64,000 nucleotides of DNA from an uncultured Maribacter sp. (lineage in GTDB: Bacteria; Bacteroidota; Bacteroidia; Flavobacteriales; Flavobacteriaceae), in assembly GCA_947493885.1 (NCBI GenBank), contig CANLTE010000002.1:186001-250000 (forward strand). Direction: 5' to 3'. Below are positions 44,518 to 53,596 of this stretch, in pieces. Position 1 is the first letter of the stretch. Every line of letters begins with the position of its first letter. The position numbers and the translations under genes were made by a program. Below the pieces are notes generated by a model. That model worked only from the letters and a program-made list of their open reading frames with translations, had not been told where the DNA came from and made no database searches.

Positions 44518-44972
44518 TATTTAAGTTCGTTTAAATTTATTACAGTTGGTTTTTGAGCTTCTTGTTGGTGAGTTGGTCCAACATAAACTTTAAGGTTTCT
44601 GAAAAGCTCAGCACCAAGTCTGTTTTTTGGAAGCATTCCCTTTACCGCTTTTTCAACAATGCGTCCTGGGTTTTTCTCCAATAATTCTTTAGCAGAGGTA
44701 AAACGTTGACCACCTGGGTAACCAGTATAACGGCTATATGTTTTAGAGTCCCATTTGTTTCCAGAAAGCGTTATTTTTTCAGCGTTGATTATAACAACAT
44801 TATCTCCGCAATCTACATGTGGAGTATAATTAGGCTTATGCTTTCCTCTTAGTAATTTGGCTACTTTAGAAGCAAGGCGTCCTAATGTTTCTCCTTCAGC
44901 ATCAACCAATAACCACTGTTTATTAACAGTTGCCTTATTAGCTGAAATAGTTTTATAACTTAATGTGTCCAC
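44517..44972 (-). CDS. rplM: 50S ribosomal protein L13
   Basis: The 151-residue protein begins [14 protein letters not shown] after a GTG start at 44970-44972 and includes [37 protein letters not shown] and the RYTGYPGG motif. An in-frame TTG six codons upstream (44990) would add MKNIVI, which is not found at the start of Bacteroidota L13, so I chose the GTG. The gene leads the rplM-rpsI operon with a full-consensus promoter at 45021. Confidence 0.94.
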   Translation of the reverse strand: MDTLSYKTISANKATVNKQWLLVDAEGETLGRLASKVAKLLRGKHKPNYTPHVDCGDNVVIINAEKITLSGNKWDSKTYSRYTGYPGGQRFTSAKELLEKNPGRIVEKAVKGMLPKNRLGAELFRNLKVYVGPTHQQEAQKPTVINLNELK

Positions 44973-45020
44973 TATAACTATATTTTTCAATTATACACTC
45001 TACTCCCGATAAACGGGCTG

Positions 45021-45051
45021 CAAATGTACAACTATTAAGTTGAAATACAAA
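45021..45051 (-). promoter_or_regulatory. Promoter of rplM-rpsI with short hairpin leader
   Basis: On the minus strand TTTG (45048-45051), 19 nt, and TACATTTG (45021-45028) give an exact consensus match. Right behind it the RNA would start with GCAGCCCGTTTATCGGG, in which CCCG and CGGG pair. The resulting leader is about 40 nt and may be an L13 autoregulatory element. Confidence 0.75.
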
Positions 45052-45195
45052 TCGTTGTTTCGTATTTTATTTATTTTTTTACAAGTGAGCGAAATTAAGC
45101 TTTTATAATCAGATTATTGTACTTTTTAAAGTGTTAAATAAAACTTAATTTTTTTATATACTGTAACGATAAAAAGTTTTAAAGGTCTTTTAGAC

Positions 45196-47874
45196 ATGAG
45201 AATAAAATTTGTAGCTAATTTGAAAGACTTTTTGCCTATTATACTCTTTGTTTTTTTTACAATCTTTTATACGTTTGGGCAGGATTCCGTTGCAAGAGTG
45301 CCAAAAAAGAAATATCATACCAAAGTGCTTGAAAATGTTGAGTCGCCAACTATTGATGGATACTTAGGTGACCCTGCTTGGGAGATTGTGGATTGGGGCG
45401 GTGACTATATTGAAAACAGGCCTGACGAAAATACGCCACCAACATATCAAACCAAATTTAGGATAGTGTACGATGACAAATACTTATATATAGGTGTACG
45501 GTGTTACGATGGAGAGCCGGATAAAATAGTGAAAAGATTATCGCGTCGGGATGGCTTTGATGGTGATTGGGTAGAGTTTAATATAGATAGTTATCATGAT
45601 GCTCGCTCCGCTTTTTCGTTTACGGTATCTGCATCAGGCGTAAAAGGAGATGAGTTTGTTTCAAATAACGGGAATAACTGGGATTCCAGCTGGAATCCTA
45701 TTTGGTATACTAAAACTCAGATAGATGATGAAGGGTGGACGGCTGAATTAAAAATACCTTTGAGCCAGTTTAAGTTTGGAAATTCTGAAAATCAAATTTG
45801 GGGTTTACAATCAACACGAAGATTTTTTAGAGCAGAAGAACGTTCTTTATGGCAGAGAAAACCTGTAGATACTCCAGGTTGGGTTAGTGAATTTGGAGAG
45901 CTACATGGATTAAAAAATTTGGTACCTCAACGACAATTAGAAATTCAGCCTTACGCTGTAGCTAGTTTAAAAACTTTTGAAGCTGAAGAAGGAAACCCTT
46001 TTGAAGATGGAAATGAAGGTAAATTAACCGTAGGAGCAGATGCTAAAATTGGTATAACTAATGATTTAACTTTAGACTTGACCGTTAATCCTGATTTTGG
46101 ACAAGTAGAAGCTGATCCATCCGCTATCGCCTTAGATGGATTTCAAATATTTTTCAGAGAACAACGTCCTTTTTTTGTAGAGAACAAAAATATTTTTGAT
46201 TATCGGGTGTCACGTTCAGAAGCAGGTAACACCTTTAATTTTGACAATGTTTTTTATTCAAGACGTATTGGAAGAAGCCCGCAAGGATATCCCGATACTG
46301 AAGATGGTGAATTCGTAAATCAACCTGAAAATACCCCTATTCTTGGAGCAGCAAAATTTAGCGGAAAAACCAAAAAAGGATGGTCTATCGGTGTACTTGA
46401 AAGTGTCACTGCCAGAAGAACTGCTGAAATATCTGGTAATGCAGATTCAAGAAAAGAAGTTGTAGAGCCATTAACCAACTATTTTGTGGGAAGATTGCAA
46501 AAGGACTTTAATAATGGAGACACCTATGTTGGAGGGATTTTTACAGCAACAAACAGAGAAAATTTAACCGACGAACTTGCCGAGGATATTCATTTATCGG
46601 CATATTCTGGAGGTTTTGACTTTAAGCATCAATGGAATGATAGAGATTGGTATATTGGCGGAAACGTGCTTTGGAGTCATGTTATGGGTAGTGTTGATGC
46701 CATTGAAAATACCCAAAAATCTATTGCGCATTTATTTCAAAGAGAGGATGCCAGTTATTTAGAGGTTGATGCTGAAAAAACCTCGTTGACGGGAACGGGG
46801 GGGAATTTTCAAATTGGGAAAGTGGGGAACGGTCGATGGAAGTTTGAATCTGGAGCAACATGGCGTTCACCGGAGCTAGAACTTAATGATATAGGATTCC
46901 AGCGAAAGGCAGATGATATTCGCCATTATACCTGGATTGGTTACCGAACATTAAAACCAGACAAAACCTTTAGAAGTGTGGGGTTAAATTACAATCATTG
47001 GAGTGTTTGGGATTTTGGAGGAAATCATAATAGCCTACAATTTAATGCGAATAGCTGGCAAAACTGGAAAAATAACTGGTTTACAAGAGTAGGGTTTAAT
47101 TATCAACCTGTTCAGTATTCTAATTCCGCATTGCGTGGTGGGCCGAGGTTGAGGTTGCCAACGGAAATTAGTTTTTGGAATGGAATTAGTACCGACAACA
47201 GAAAAAAAGTACAATTAAGTTTTTTTCATAACGGTAGTAAGGGTGCGGACGATTCCTACTACTCTTATGGTGTAGAGTTTGGAATAACATATCAACCCTT
47301 TAATTCACTAAGTATTTCAGCTTCACCAGAGTATAGCAAGTTTTATAATAGGTTGCAGTTTATTGAAAATATAGATGCTGATTCAAACACCCGTTATCTG
47401 AATGGAACGGTTGACCAAAGAACCCTAAGCATGTCATTACGCCTAAATTATAATATAAACCCAAATTTAACCATACAGTATTGGGGACAACCGTTTATAT
47501 CCAGAGGGAGGTATTCTAGTTTTAAAGAGGTGGTTAGTCCTTTGGCAAAAACTTTCAATGAAAGAATATTGACATATAATTCAAATCAAATATCATTGGT
47601 AGATGATTCGTACAATGTTGATTTGAATTTGGATGATGCCGTAGATTTCAGTTTTGATGACCCCGATTTTTCGTTTGTGCAATTTAGGTCTAATCTGGTC
47701 CTGCGATGGGAGTATACTCCTGGTTCGGAAATATTTTTGGTTTGGTCTCAAGACATTTCTCAAACCGGCAATCCTCAAGAAGAGCTTTTAAGTAGTTTGG
47801 GAGATAATATATTTAATGGAGAAAAACCTCAGAATATATTTTTAATCAAAGCAACGTATAGGTTTATGAGGTAG
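45196..47874 (+). CDS. DUF5916 outer-membrane protein with CBM9-like N-domain
   Basis: The 892-residue protein has a signal peptide (to about residue 29), then a carbohydrate-binding-module-9-like beta-sandwich (about 40-225: SPTIDGYLGDPAWE, YIGVRCYDGEPDKI, DDEGWTAELKIPLSQF). It continues with the DUF5916 region, which forms an outer-membrane barrel (LTLDLTVNPDFGQVEADPS, FFREQRPFFVENKNIF) ending in an aromatic strand, TYRFMR. The family is widespread in Bacteroidota; ligand and role are unknown, though the CBM9 fold suggests sugar or polysaccharide contact. A lipocalin-like lipoprotein gene follows 65 nt downstream. Confidence 0.9.
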   Translation: MRIKFVANLKDFLPIILFVFFTIFYTFGQDSVARVPKKKYHTKVLENVESPTIDGYLGDPAWEIVDWGGDYIENRPDENTPPTYQTKFRIVYDDKYLYIGVRCYDGEPDKIVKRLSRRDGFDGDWVEFNIDSYHDARSAFSFTVSASGVKGDEFVSNNGNNWDSSWNPIWYTKTQIDDEGWTAELKIPLSQFKFGNSENQIWGLQSTRRFFRAEERSLWQRKPVDTPGWVSEFGELHGLKNLVPQRQLEIQPYAVASLKTFEAEEGNPFEDGNEGKLTVGADAKIGITNDLTLDLTVNPDFGQVEADPSAIALDGFQIFFREQRPFFVENKNIFDYRVSRSEAGNTFNFDNVFYSRRIGRSPQGYPDTEDGEFVNQPENTPILGAAKFSGKTKKGWSIGVLESVTARRTAEISGNADSRKEVVEPLTNYFVGRLQKDFNNGDTYVGGIFTATNRENLTDELAEDIHLSAYSGGFDFKHQWNDRDWYIGGNVLWSHVMGSVDAIENTQKSIAHLFQREDASYLEVDAEKTSLTGTGGNFQIGKVGNGRWKFESGATWRSPELELNDIGFQRKADDIRHYTWIGYRTLKPDKTFRSVGLNYNHWSVWDFGGNHNSLQFNANSWQNWKNNWFTRVGFNYQPVQYSNSALRGGPRLRLPTEISFWNGISTDNRKKVQLSFFHNGSKGADDSYYSYGVEFGITYQPFNSLSISASPEYSKFYNRLQFIENIDADSNTRYLNGTVDQRTLSMSLRLNYNINPNLTIQYWGQPFISRGRYSSFKEVVSPLAKTFNERILTYNSNQISLVDDSYNVDLNLDDAVDFSFDDPDFSFVQFRSNLVLRWEYTPGSEIFLVWSQDISQTGNPQEELLSSLGDNIFNGEKPQNIFLIKATYRFMR

Positions 47875-47939
47875 TAATATTTGCAATATAGTTAGGTGTT
47901 TTTCGTTATGGATAGGAAATAACCATATTTATAATCTAA

Positions 47940-48464
47940 ATGAAAAAATTAATTTTAACACTAATTGCAGGCGCTACTATCGCAGTATCATGTTCAAAAG
48001 ATAAGATAGTTGAAGAATTGACTGATGGACTTATTGGGGATGAAGATGCTAATGCCCTTGTAGGTGTTTGGGAGTTATCCGAATTCAAGTATGATACTCA
48101 GGCTGGAGGAACTAATGTAAACCTAGCAGAAGATATTTTAAACAAATTTAAAGAGGAAAATTGTGTTGTTGTTACTTTCGATTTTAAAGAAGATGGAAGT
48201 CTAATAATTGAGAGTGGAATGAATTATTTGGATATAAATGCAACACCTACAGGTTTGCAGGTTCCATGTCCAACGCAAAAAGATGAAGAAACAACCACTT
48301 ATACTTATGAAGATGGTGTTTTAACTTTTAAGAATACAGATGGGGCAGATGTTGAAGTAAAAGCAACTGTAGATGGAGATGAGTTAACCGCTGACGCTTC
48401 GGACTTAAATCTTAATGAGAATTTTAATTACGATGGAGATTTAATTTTTGTGAAGAAAGAATAG
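47940..48464 (+). CDS. Lipocalin-like lipoprotein
   Basis: The 174-residue protein has a lipobox (IAVSC, C18) and then a lipocalin-like domain: the opening VGVWELSEFKYD is the usual GxW strand of these Bacteroidota lipoproteins. Strands such as VVTFDFKEDGSLII, TTYTYEDGVLTFK and NYDGDLIFVKK fill out the barrel. It is acidic. Lipocalin-like lipoproteins bind small hydrophobic molecules; no ligand is known here. It lies behind the DUF5916 gene and ends at its own terminator. Confidence 0.8.
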   Translation: MKKLILTLIAGATIAVSCSKDKIVEELTDGLIGDEDANALVGVWELSEFKYDTQAGGTNVNLAEDILNKFKEENCVVVTFDFKEDGSLIIESGMNYLDINATPTGLQVPCPTQKDEETTTYTYEDGVLTFKNTDGADVEVKATVDGDELTADASDLNLNENFNYDGDLIFVKKE

Positions 48465-48484
48465 TAAAATATTATTATTTAATT

Positions 48485-48512
48485 AAGCCGTTTTGAGACA
48501 TCAAAACGGCTT
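48485..48512. terminator. Bidirectional terminator of the lipocalin-like gene
   Basis: AAGCCGTTTTGA and TCAAAACGGCTT form a perfect 12-bp stem around GACA, followed by TTATTTTTT. It also abuts the stop of the T9SS-domain gene on the minus strand. Confidence 0.88.
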
Positions 48513-48860
48513 TTATTTTTTGTAAAACTTGGTTCTGACATGTTCTTTTTTGGATTGAATATCCACGATATACATTCCTTTAGTAAGCGATGAAATTGGA
48601 ATATTCGCGGCGTTATTTTTAATAGCCCAATTGTGTTTTAATAAAACGTTTCCATAAACATCTATAATTGCTATTATGGCTTTATCAGTATTTGTTAGTC
48701 CTAGAATATTTATAACATTCACAGCTGGGTTTGGAAATACCTTAATTTTCCCTTTGATTCCCTGTACAGGCGGGTTTTCAACATTTGAGTTATTCCCTTG
48801 AGCTTGCAATTTTAACCCGAGCAGAAAACAACAAAAAACAATAAAACATAAATTTCTCAT
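48513..48860 (-). CDS. Secreted protein consisting mainly of a T9SS type A sorting domain
   Basis: From the ATG at 48860 the protein has 115 residues: a signal peptide (MRNLCFIVFCCFLLGLKLQA), a short Asn/Pro-rich linker, and a C-terminal T9SS type A sorting domain (from FPNPAVNVINI, then GNVLLKH, GMYIVDIQS, and a basic end KFYKK). The family domain occupies nearly the whole mature protein, so there is almost no cargo. An upstream in-frame Met eight codons earlier would add a polar stretch before the signal peptide. It could be a relic of a larger surface protein or a small surface factor in its own right. Confidence 0.82.
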   Translation of the reverse strand: MRNLCFIVFCCFLLGLKLQAQGNNSNVENPPVQGIKGKIKVFPNPAVNVINILGLTNTDKAIIAIIDVYGNVLLKHNWAIKNNAANIPISSLTKGMYIVDIQSKKEHVRTKFYKK

Positions 48861-48884
48861 AGAAACTTTATGATAAAACGGCAT

Positions 48885-48917
48885 AAAAAGGGCTTTTAGT
48901 GTTTTTAAAAGCCTTTT
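48885..48917 (-). terminator. Terminator of polA
   Basis: AAAAAGG-GCTTTTA and TAAAAGC-CTTTTT form a long stem with one bulged G and flanking T runs. It lies 21 nt after the polA stop. Confidence 0.75.
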
Positions 48918-48938
48918 TGGGTATATTTTAACTATTAA

Positions 48939-51782
48939 TTAATGAGCCTCAAGCCAATTATTTCCTAAACCTATTTCTACATCCAACGGAACCGCAAGAG
49001 TGTAAGCATTTTCCATTTCGATTTTTATAAGAGTTTTTAATGTTTCCAGCTCAGGCTTGTAAACATCAAATACCAATTCATCATGCACTTGTAGTAACAT
49101 TTTAGATTTAAAATTACCTTGGTTGAGTTTTCTGTGAATATTAATCATGGCAATTTTTATAATATCGGCTGCACTACCTTGAATTGGAGCATTAACGGCA
49201 TTGCGTTCTGCCGCTCCCCTAACTATGGCGTTACTTCCGTTAATATCCTTTAGATATCTGCGACGACCTAAAACGGTTTGTACGTAACCATTATCTCTTG
49301 CAAAATCTACTAATTCACTCATGTAATTACGAAGTTTAGGGTAGGTTTTGTAGTAAGTGTCAATCAGTTCCTTGGCCTCCGATCTAGATAAGTCTGTTTG
49401 ATTGCTGAGTCCAAAAGCAGAAACACCATATATAATACCAAAATTTACCGTTTTAGCATTACTTCGCTGTTCTCTGGTTACTTCATTTATAGGGACATTA
49501 AATACTTTTGCAGCTGTTGAAGTGTGAATATCTTCTCCGTTTTTAAAAGCTTCAATCATTGTGGTTTCTTCACTTAGGGCAGCAATAATTCGAAGTTCTA
49601 TTTGAGAATAATCAGCAGCTAAAAGAGTATGGTTTTCGTCTCTTGGAACAAATGCTTTACGTACCTGACGACCACGCTCGGTACGTATTGGGATATTTTG
49701 AAGGTTTGGATTGTTGCTACTTAGTCTTCCTGTGGCAGCAACTGTTTGCATATAATCTGTATGTACTCGGTTTGTGGTTTCATCCACAACTTCTGGTAAA
49801 GCATCAACATACGTGCTTTTTAATTTAGAAAGTCCGCGAAAGTCCAATACGTTTTGAATAATTTCGTGGTCTTTAGCTAAATATGATAAAACATCTTCAG
49901 CTGTAGAGTACTGACCAGTTTTTGTTTTTTTAGGTTTGTCTACTAATTTTAATTTTTCAAAAAGGATTTCTCCCAATTGTTTTGGAGAGGCAATATTAAA
50001 TTCTTCCCCAGCTACTTCGTATATTTTTGTTTCTAGGCTTTTGATATCGTTATCTAAATCTTGAGAAAGCGAATTTAAAAAGGCTTTATCAAGATTAATG
50101 CCCTCCAATTCCATGTCAGCTAAAACGTGTAAAAGCGGAATTTCAATATCATTAAAGAGGTTATTAGTTTTAGCAGCCTCCAATTCAGGTTTAAAGTGTT
50201 TGGCTAGTTGCAAAGTAATATCGGCGTCTTCAACCGCATATTCGGTTTGTTTTTCTAACGGAACATCACGCATAGAAAGCTGGTTTTTCCCTTTTTTTCC
50301 AATGAGCTCGGTAATGGAAACTGGGGTGTAATTAAGGTATGTTTCCGAAAGTACATCCATGTTGTGGCGCATGTCTGGATTAATTAGGTAATGCGCTAGC
50401 ATAGTGTCAAAACACTTTCCTTTAACTTTTACATTATATTTATGCAATACCTTAATATCGTACTTTAAATTTTGACCAATTTTCTCAATACTTTCTGATT
50501 CAAAAAAAGGTCTAAGTAGTTCTATAATGTCCTGTGCTTGGTTTTTGTCTTCAGGAAATGGGATATAAAATCCTTTTGTGGCTTCCCATGAAAAAGCAAT
50601 ACCAACCAATTCTGCAGATAAAGGGTTTAATCCCGTTGTTTCTGTATCAAAACATACCGAATTTTGCTTTAACAAGGTCTGAACAAAAAGTTTCATTGCC
50701 ATACCAGAAGCTATACTTTGATATATGTGAGGGACATCTTTTATGGTTTTTCTGCTAGAAACGGCCTCTACAGTGGCAGATGTGTTTGGGTCGCTTCCAA
50801 AAAGAGAAAATTGTCCTTGTCCAGCGGTTGCTTGTTTTTTTGGCGAAGAAGTAGAATTGAGATTTTCATTTTTGGATTCATCTTCATTCTCAGATTCAGT
50901 GGAAAATAATTTCAGAAATTGTTCTCTCAATCTTCTAAATTCCAGCTCTTCAAAAATTTCTTGTACTTTTTCTCCGTTGGGAGTTGACATTTTGTAATCA
51001 TCTGCTTTAAAAGTAACGTCGCAATTAATGTCTATTGTAGCCAGTTTTTTGGAAAGTAAGCCAAGTTCACCATTGGCTTCTACCTTCTCTTTCATTTTAC
51101 CTTTAAGCTGATCTGTGTTTGCTAAAAGCCCTTCCATTGAGTCAAACTGTTCAATGAATTTTTTAGCAGTTTTGTCACCAACACCAGGTAATCCTGGAAT
51201 ATTGTCACTGGCATCACCCATCATACCAAGATAATCTATTACTTGTTCAGGGCGTTTAACGCCAAATCTCTTCTGAATTTCGGGAATTCCCCATATTTCA
51301 ATTCCGTTACCCATTCGAGCTGGACGATACATGAAAATGTTCTCTGAAACTAGTTGACCAAAGTCTTTATCTGGGGTAACCATGTATACTTGGTAATCTT
51401 CTTTTTCAGCCTGTTTTGCGAGTGTTCCAATAAGGTCATCAGCTTCATAACCTTCTAAAACCACAACAGGAATTTCCATTGCTTTAAGAATTTTTTGAAT
51501 ATACGGGACTGCAATTTTAATGGCATCTGGGGTTTCATCACGATTAGCTTTGTACTCAGGAAACAATTCGGTGCGCTCAACACTACCTCCCTTATCAAAA
51601 CAAACCGCCAGATAGTCTGGTTTTTCTCTTCTAATTACATCTAAAAGTGAATTCATAAACCCCATTATGGCAGAAGTATCCATTCCTTTGGAGTTTATTC
51701 TAGGGTTTTTAATTAGAGCGTAATATCCTCTAAAAATTAAAGCGAATGCATCTAGTAGAAAAAGTCTTTTTTGTGCTGACAT
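48939..51782 (-). CDS. polA: DNA polymerase I
   Basis: The 947-residue protein has three domains: an N-terminal 5'-3' exonuclease (FALIFRGYYALIKNPRINSK start, DDLIGTLAKQAE, GDASDNIPGLPGVGDKTA), a linker with Ser/Asn-rich sequence near 300-340, a 3'-5' exonuclease with an intact DxE motif (CFDTETTGLNPL), and the polymerase. The polymerase has LLAADYSQIELRIIA (motif A), RSNAKTVNFGIIYGVS (motif B) and LLQVHDELVFD (motif C). It fills gaps and removes RNA primers. The gene is monocistronic on the minus strand. Confidence 0.97.
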   Translation of the reverse strand: MSAQKRLFLLDAFALIFRGYYALIKNPRINSKGMDTSAIMGFMNSLLDVIRREKPDYLAVCFDKGGSVERTELFPEYKANRDETPDAIKIAVPYIQKILKAMEIPVVVLEGYEADDLIGTLAKQAEKEDYQVYMVTPDKDFGQLVSENIFMYRPARMGNGIEIWGIPEIQKRFGVKRPEQVIDYLGMMGDASDNIPGLPGVGDKTAKKFIEQFDSMEGLLANTDQLKGKMKEKVEANGELGLLSKKLATIDINCDVTFKADDYKMSTPNGEKVQEIFEELEFRRLREQFLKLFSTESENEDESKNENLNSTSSPKKQATAGQGQFSLFGSDPNTSATVEAVSSRKTIKDVPHIYQSIASGMAMKLFVQTLLKQNSVCFDTETTGLNPLSAELVGIAFSWEATKGFYIPFPEDKNQAQDIIELLRPFFESESIEKIGQNLKYDIKVLHKYNVKVKGKCFDTMLAHYLINPDMRHNMDVLSETYLNYTPVSITELIGKKGKNQLSMRDVPLEKQTEYAVEDADITLQLAKHFKPELEAAKTNNLFNDIEIPLLHVLADMELEGINLDKAFLNSLSQDLDNDIKSLETKIYEVAGEEFNIASPKQLGEILFEKLKLVDKPKKTKTGQYSTAEDVLSYLAKDHEIIQNVLDFRGLSKLKSTYVDALPEVVDETTNRVHTDYMQTVAATGRLSSNNPNLQNIPIRTERGRQVRKAFVPRDENHTLLAADYSQIELRIIAALSEETTMIEAFKNGEDIHTSTAAKVFNVPINEVTREQRSNAKTVNFGIIYGVSAFGLSNQTDLSRSEAKELIDTYYKTYPKLRNYMSELVDFARDNGYVQTVLGRRRYLKDINGSNAIVRGAAERNAVNAPIQGSAADIIKIAMINIHRKLNQGNFKSKMLLQVHDELVFDVYKPELETLKTLIKIEMENAYTLAVPLDVEIGLGNNWLEAH

Positions 51783-51902
51783 CAGTAATTGTGAGTTTAA
51801 TGGATAAATCTACGAAACTTATGAATTAGATTAAGGGAGATTTTAAAATTTAAGAAGCAATCTTATTCCGTTAAATAAAATGTAATATGAATACTTGAGT
51901 GA

Positions 51903-53165
51903 ATGAAACGAATATCTTTACGAAAAAGTAAAGGAATGTTACGTTGGATTGTATTTTCAGTTGTTTATATAGTGGCTAGTGTTTATGCCTTTCAAATTTT
52001 TAAAACAGCGACAAAGAGTTCTTGGTTACAATATGCATATATTGTATTAACGATTGTAGTTCTCAGTAATTTCATCTATAAATTTAATTTTGGCGAAGGT
52101 GCTCATACAGGATTTACTGTAGCCAAAAGTTACGCAATTGGTTTTTTACTTGCTATGTTAGTCTTTAATTTGGTGGCTATAATCTTTATTCTTTCGGAAG
52201 ATGTCATTAGACTAATTACTGGTGTTTACTTTAAGCTTGTAGGAGAAAAAAAAGTATTTAATCTTCCTGGACGAAGACGATTTCTTAGTCTTATGGCCAT
52301 GGGAATTGCCTCATTGCCATTTGGGGCAATGCTGTATGGAATGTATCGTGGTAAATACAATTTTAAAGTGCTTAAGTACGATTTAGAGTTTGATGACTTG
52401 CCTAAAGATTTTGAGGGGTATAAAATTACTCAAATATCTGATATCCATAGTGGGAGTTTTGATAACAGAGAGAAAATATCTTATGCTATTGATTTAATTA
52501 ATGAGCAGCAAAGTGATGTTTTACTTTTTACTGGAGATATGGTGAATAACAAGGCTGAAGAAATGTTTCCTTGGAAAGATTTGTTTGGAAAGCTTTCGGC
52601 CAAAGATGGTAAATTTTCGGTTTTAGGAAATCATGATTATGGAGATTATGTACAATGGAAAACTGAAAAATTAAAAGAAGAAAACTTAGAGGATTTAAAA
52701 AACCTGCAAAAAGAAATGGGCTTTGATTTGTTGTTAAATGAAAGCAGATATTTAAAAAGAGGAGATGGTCAAATTGCTCTTATTGGAGTAGAAAATTGGG
52801 GTAAGGGAGGTTTTAAAAAGGCAGGAGATCTTAAAAAGGCGGCTTCAAATATTACTAAAAACGATTTTAAAATTTTAATGAGTCATGATCCGTCACACTG
52901 GGAGCAAAAAGTAATACACGACGACTATCATTATCACCTTACATTAAGTGGGCATACCCATGGAATGCAGTTTGGAATTGAAATACCCGGATGGTTTAAA
53001 TGGAGCCCAGTAAAGTGGCGCTATAAATATTGGGCTGGAATTTACAAAGAAATGGGGCAGTATATTAATGTAAATAGAGGTTTTGGTTATATTGGGTATC
53101 CGGGTCGTGTTGGAATTTGGCCAGAAATTACTGTCATAACCCTGAAGGGTAAATCATTAACATGA
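51903..53165 (+). CDS. Membrane-anchored metallophosphoesterase (YkuE-like)
   Basis: The 420-residue protein has four or so N-terminal membrane helices (about 14-33, 42-60, 78-103, 132-150), then a calcineurin-like phosphoesterase domain. All metal motifs are present: QISDIHSGSF, LFTGDMVNN, VLGNHDYGDY, MSHDPSHW and LSGHTHGMQFG. YkuE-like enzymes act on membrane-linked phosphodiesters, for example UDP-sugars or lipids; the substrate here is unknown. It is separated from the thioredoxin-like gene by 90 nt. Confidence 0.9.
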   Translation: MKRISLRKSKGMLRWIVFSVVYIVASVYAFQIFKTATKSSWLQYAYIVLTIVVLSNFIYKFNFGEGAHTGFTVAKSYAIGFLLAMLVFNLVAIIFILSEDVIRLITGVYFKLVGEKKVFNLPGRRRFLSLMAMGIASLPFGAMLYGMYRGKYNFKVLKYDLEFDDLPKDFEGYKITQISDIHSGSFDNREKISYAIDLINEQQSDVLLFTGDMVNNKAEEMFPWKDLFGKLSAKDGKFSVLGNHDYGDYVQWKTEKLKEENLEDLKNLQKEMGFDLLLNESRYLKRGDGQIALIGVENWGKGGFKKAGDLKKAASNITKNDFKILMSHDPSHWEQKVIHDDYHYHLTLSGHTHGMQFGIEIPGWFKWSPVKWRYKYWAGIYKEMGQYINVNRGFGYIGYPGRVGIWPEITVITLKGKSLT

Positions 53166-53225
53166 ATTTAACCAAATTGTTTGACTATAAAGATCTTGAG
53201 GTATTAATTTTTTAACAATTTTCAC

Positions 53226-53233
53226 TACATTTG
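53226..53233 (+). promoter_or_regulatory. -7 box of the thioredoxin-like gene
   Basis: TACATTTG exactly matches TAnnTTTG, 22 nt before the ATG at 53256. The -33 box is not evident. Confidence 0.45.
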
Positions 53234-53255
53234 GCGTATAACTATAGCTATTCGT

Positions 53256-53552
53256 ATGTCAAAATTTGGAGAACTTATAGATTTACATATTCCTGTGCTA
53301 CTAGACTTTTATGCAGAATGGAATGATCAATCTACTGCAATGCATCCTGTTTTAAGGGATGTCGCAGCAGCCCTTGGAGATAAGGGGAAAGTTATTAAGA
53401 TTGATGTAGATAAAAACAAAGAATTGGCTCAGGCATTAAGAGTCAAAGGATTACCTACGTTAATGATATATAAAAAAGGAGAGATGGTCTGGCGCCAAAG
53501 TGGTGAGCAAGATGCAAACACTCTCATTGGAATACTTAATGAGTATTTATAA
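53256..53552 (+). CDS. Thioredoxin-fold protein lacking both active-site cysteines
   Basis: The 98-residue protein follows thioredoxin closely: VLLDFYAEW, then helix, GKVIKIDVDKN, the cis-Pro loop VKGLPTLMIYKKGEMV (P67), and the final helix. Where thioredoxin has WCGPC, this protein reads WNDQS (22-26), so both redox cysteines are replaced and no Cys remains anywhere. It cannot act as a disulfide reductase. It might be a chaperone-like or binding module, as in other redox-dead thioredoxins. It is a single gene next to DUF2723. Confidence 0.85.
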   Translation: MSKFGELIDLHIPVLLDFYAEWNDQSTAMHPVLRDVAAALGDKGKVIKIDVDKNKELAQALRVKGLPTLMIYKKGEMVWRQSGEQDANTLIGILNEYL

Positions 53553-53596
53553 AACCCTTTTACTAAGATAGTTGAAAAAGGGCTGATTTATTCACG

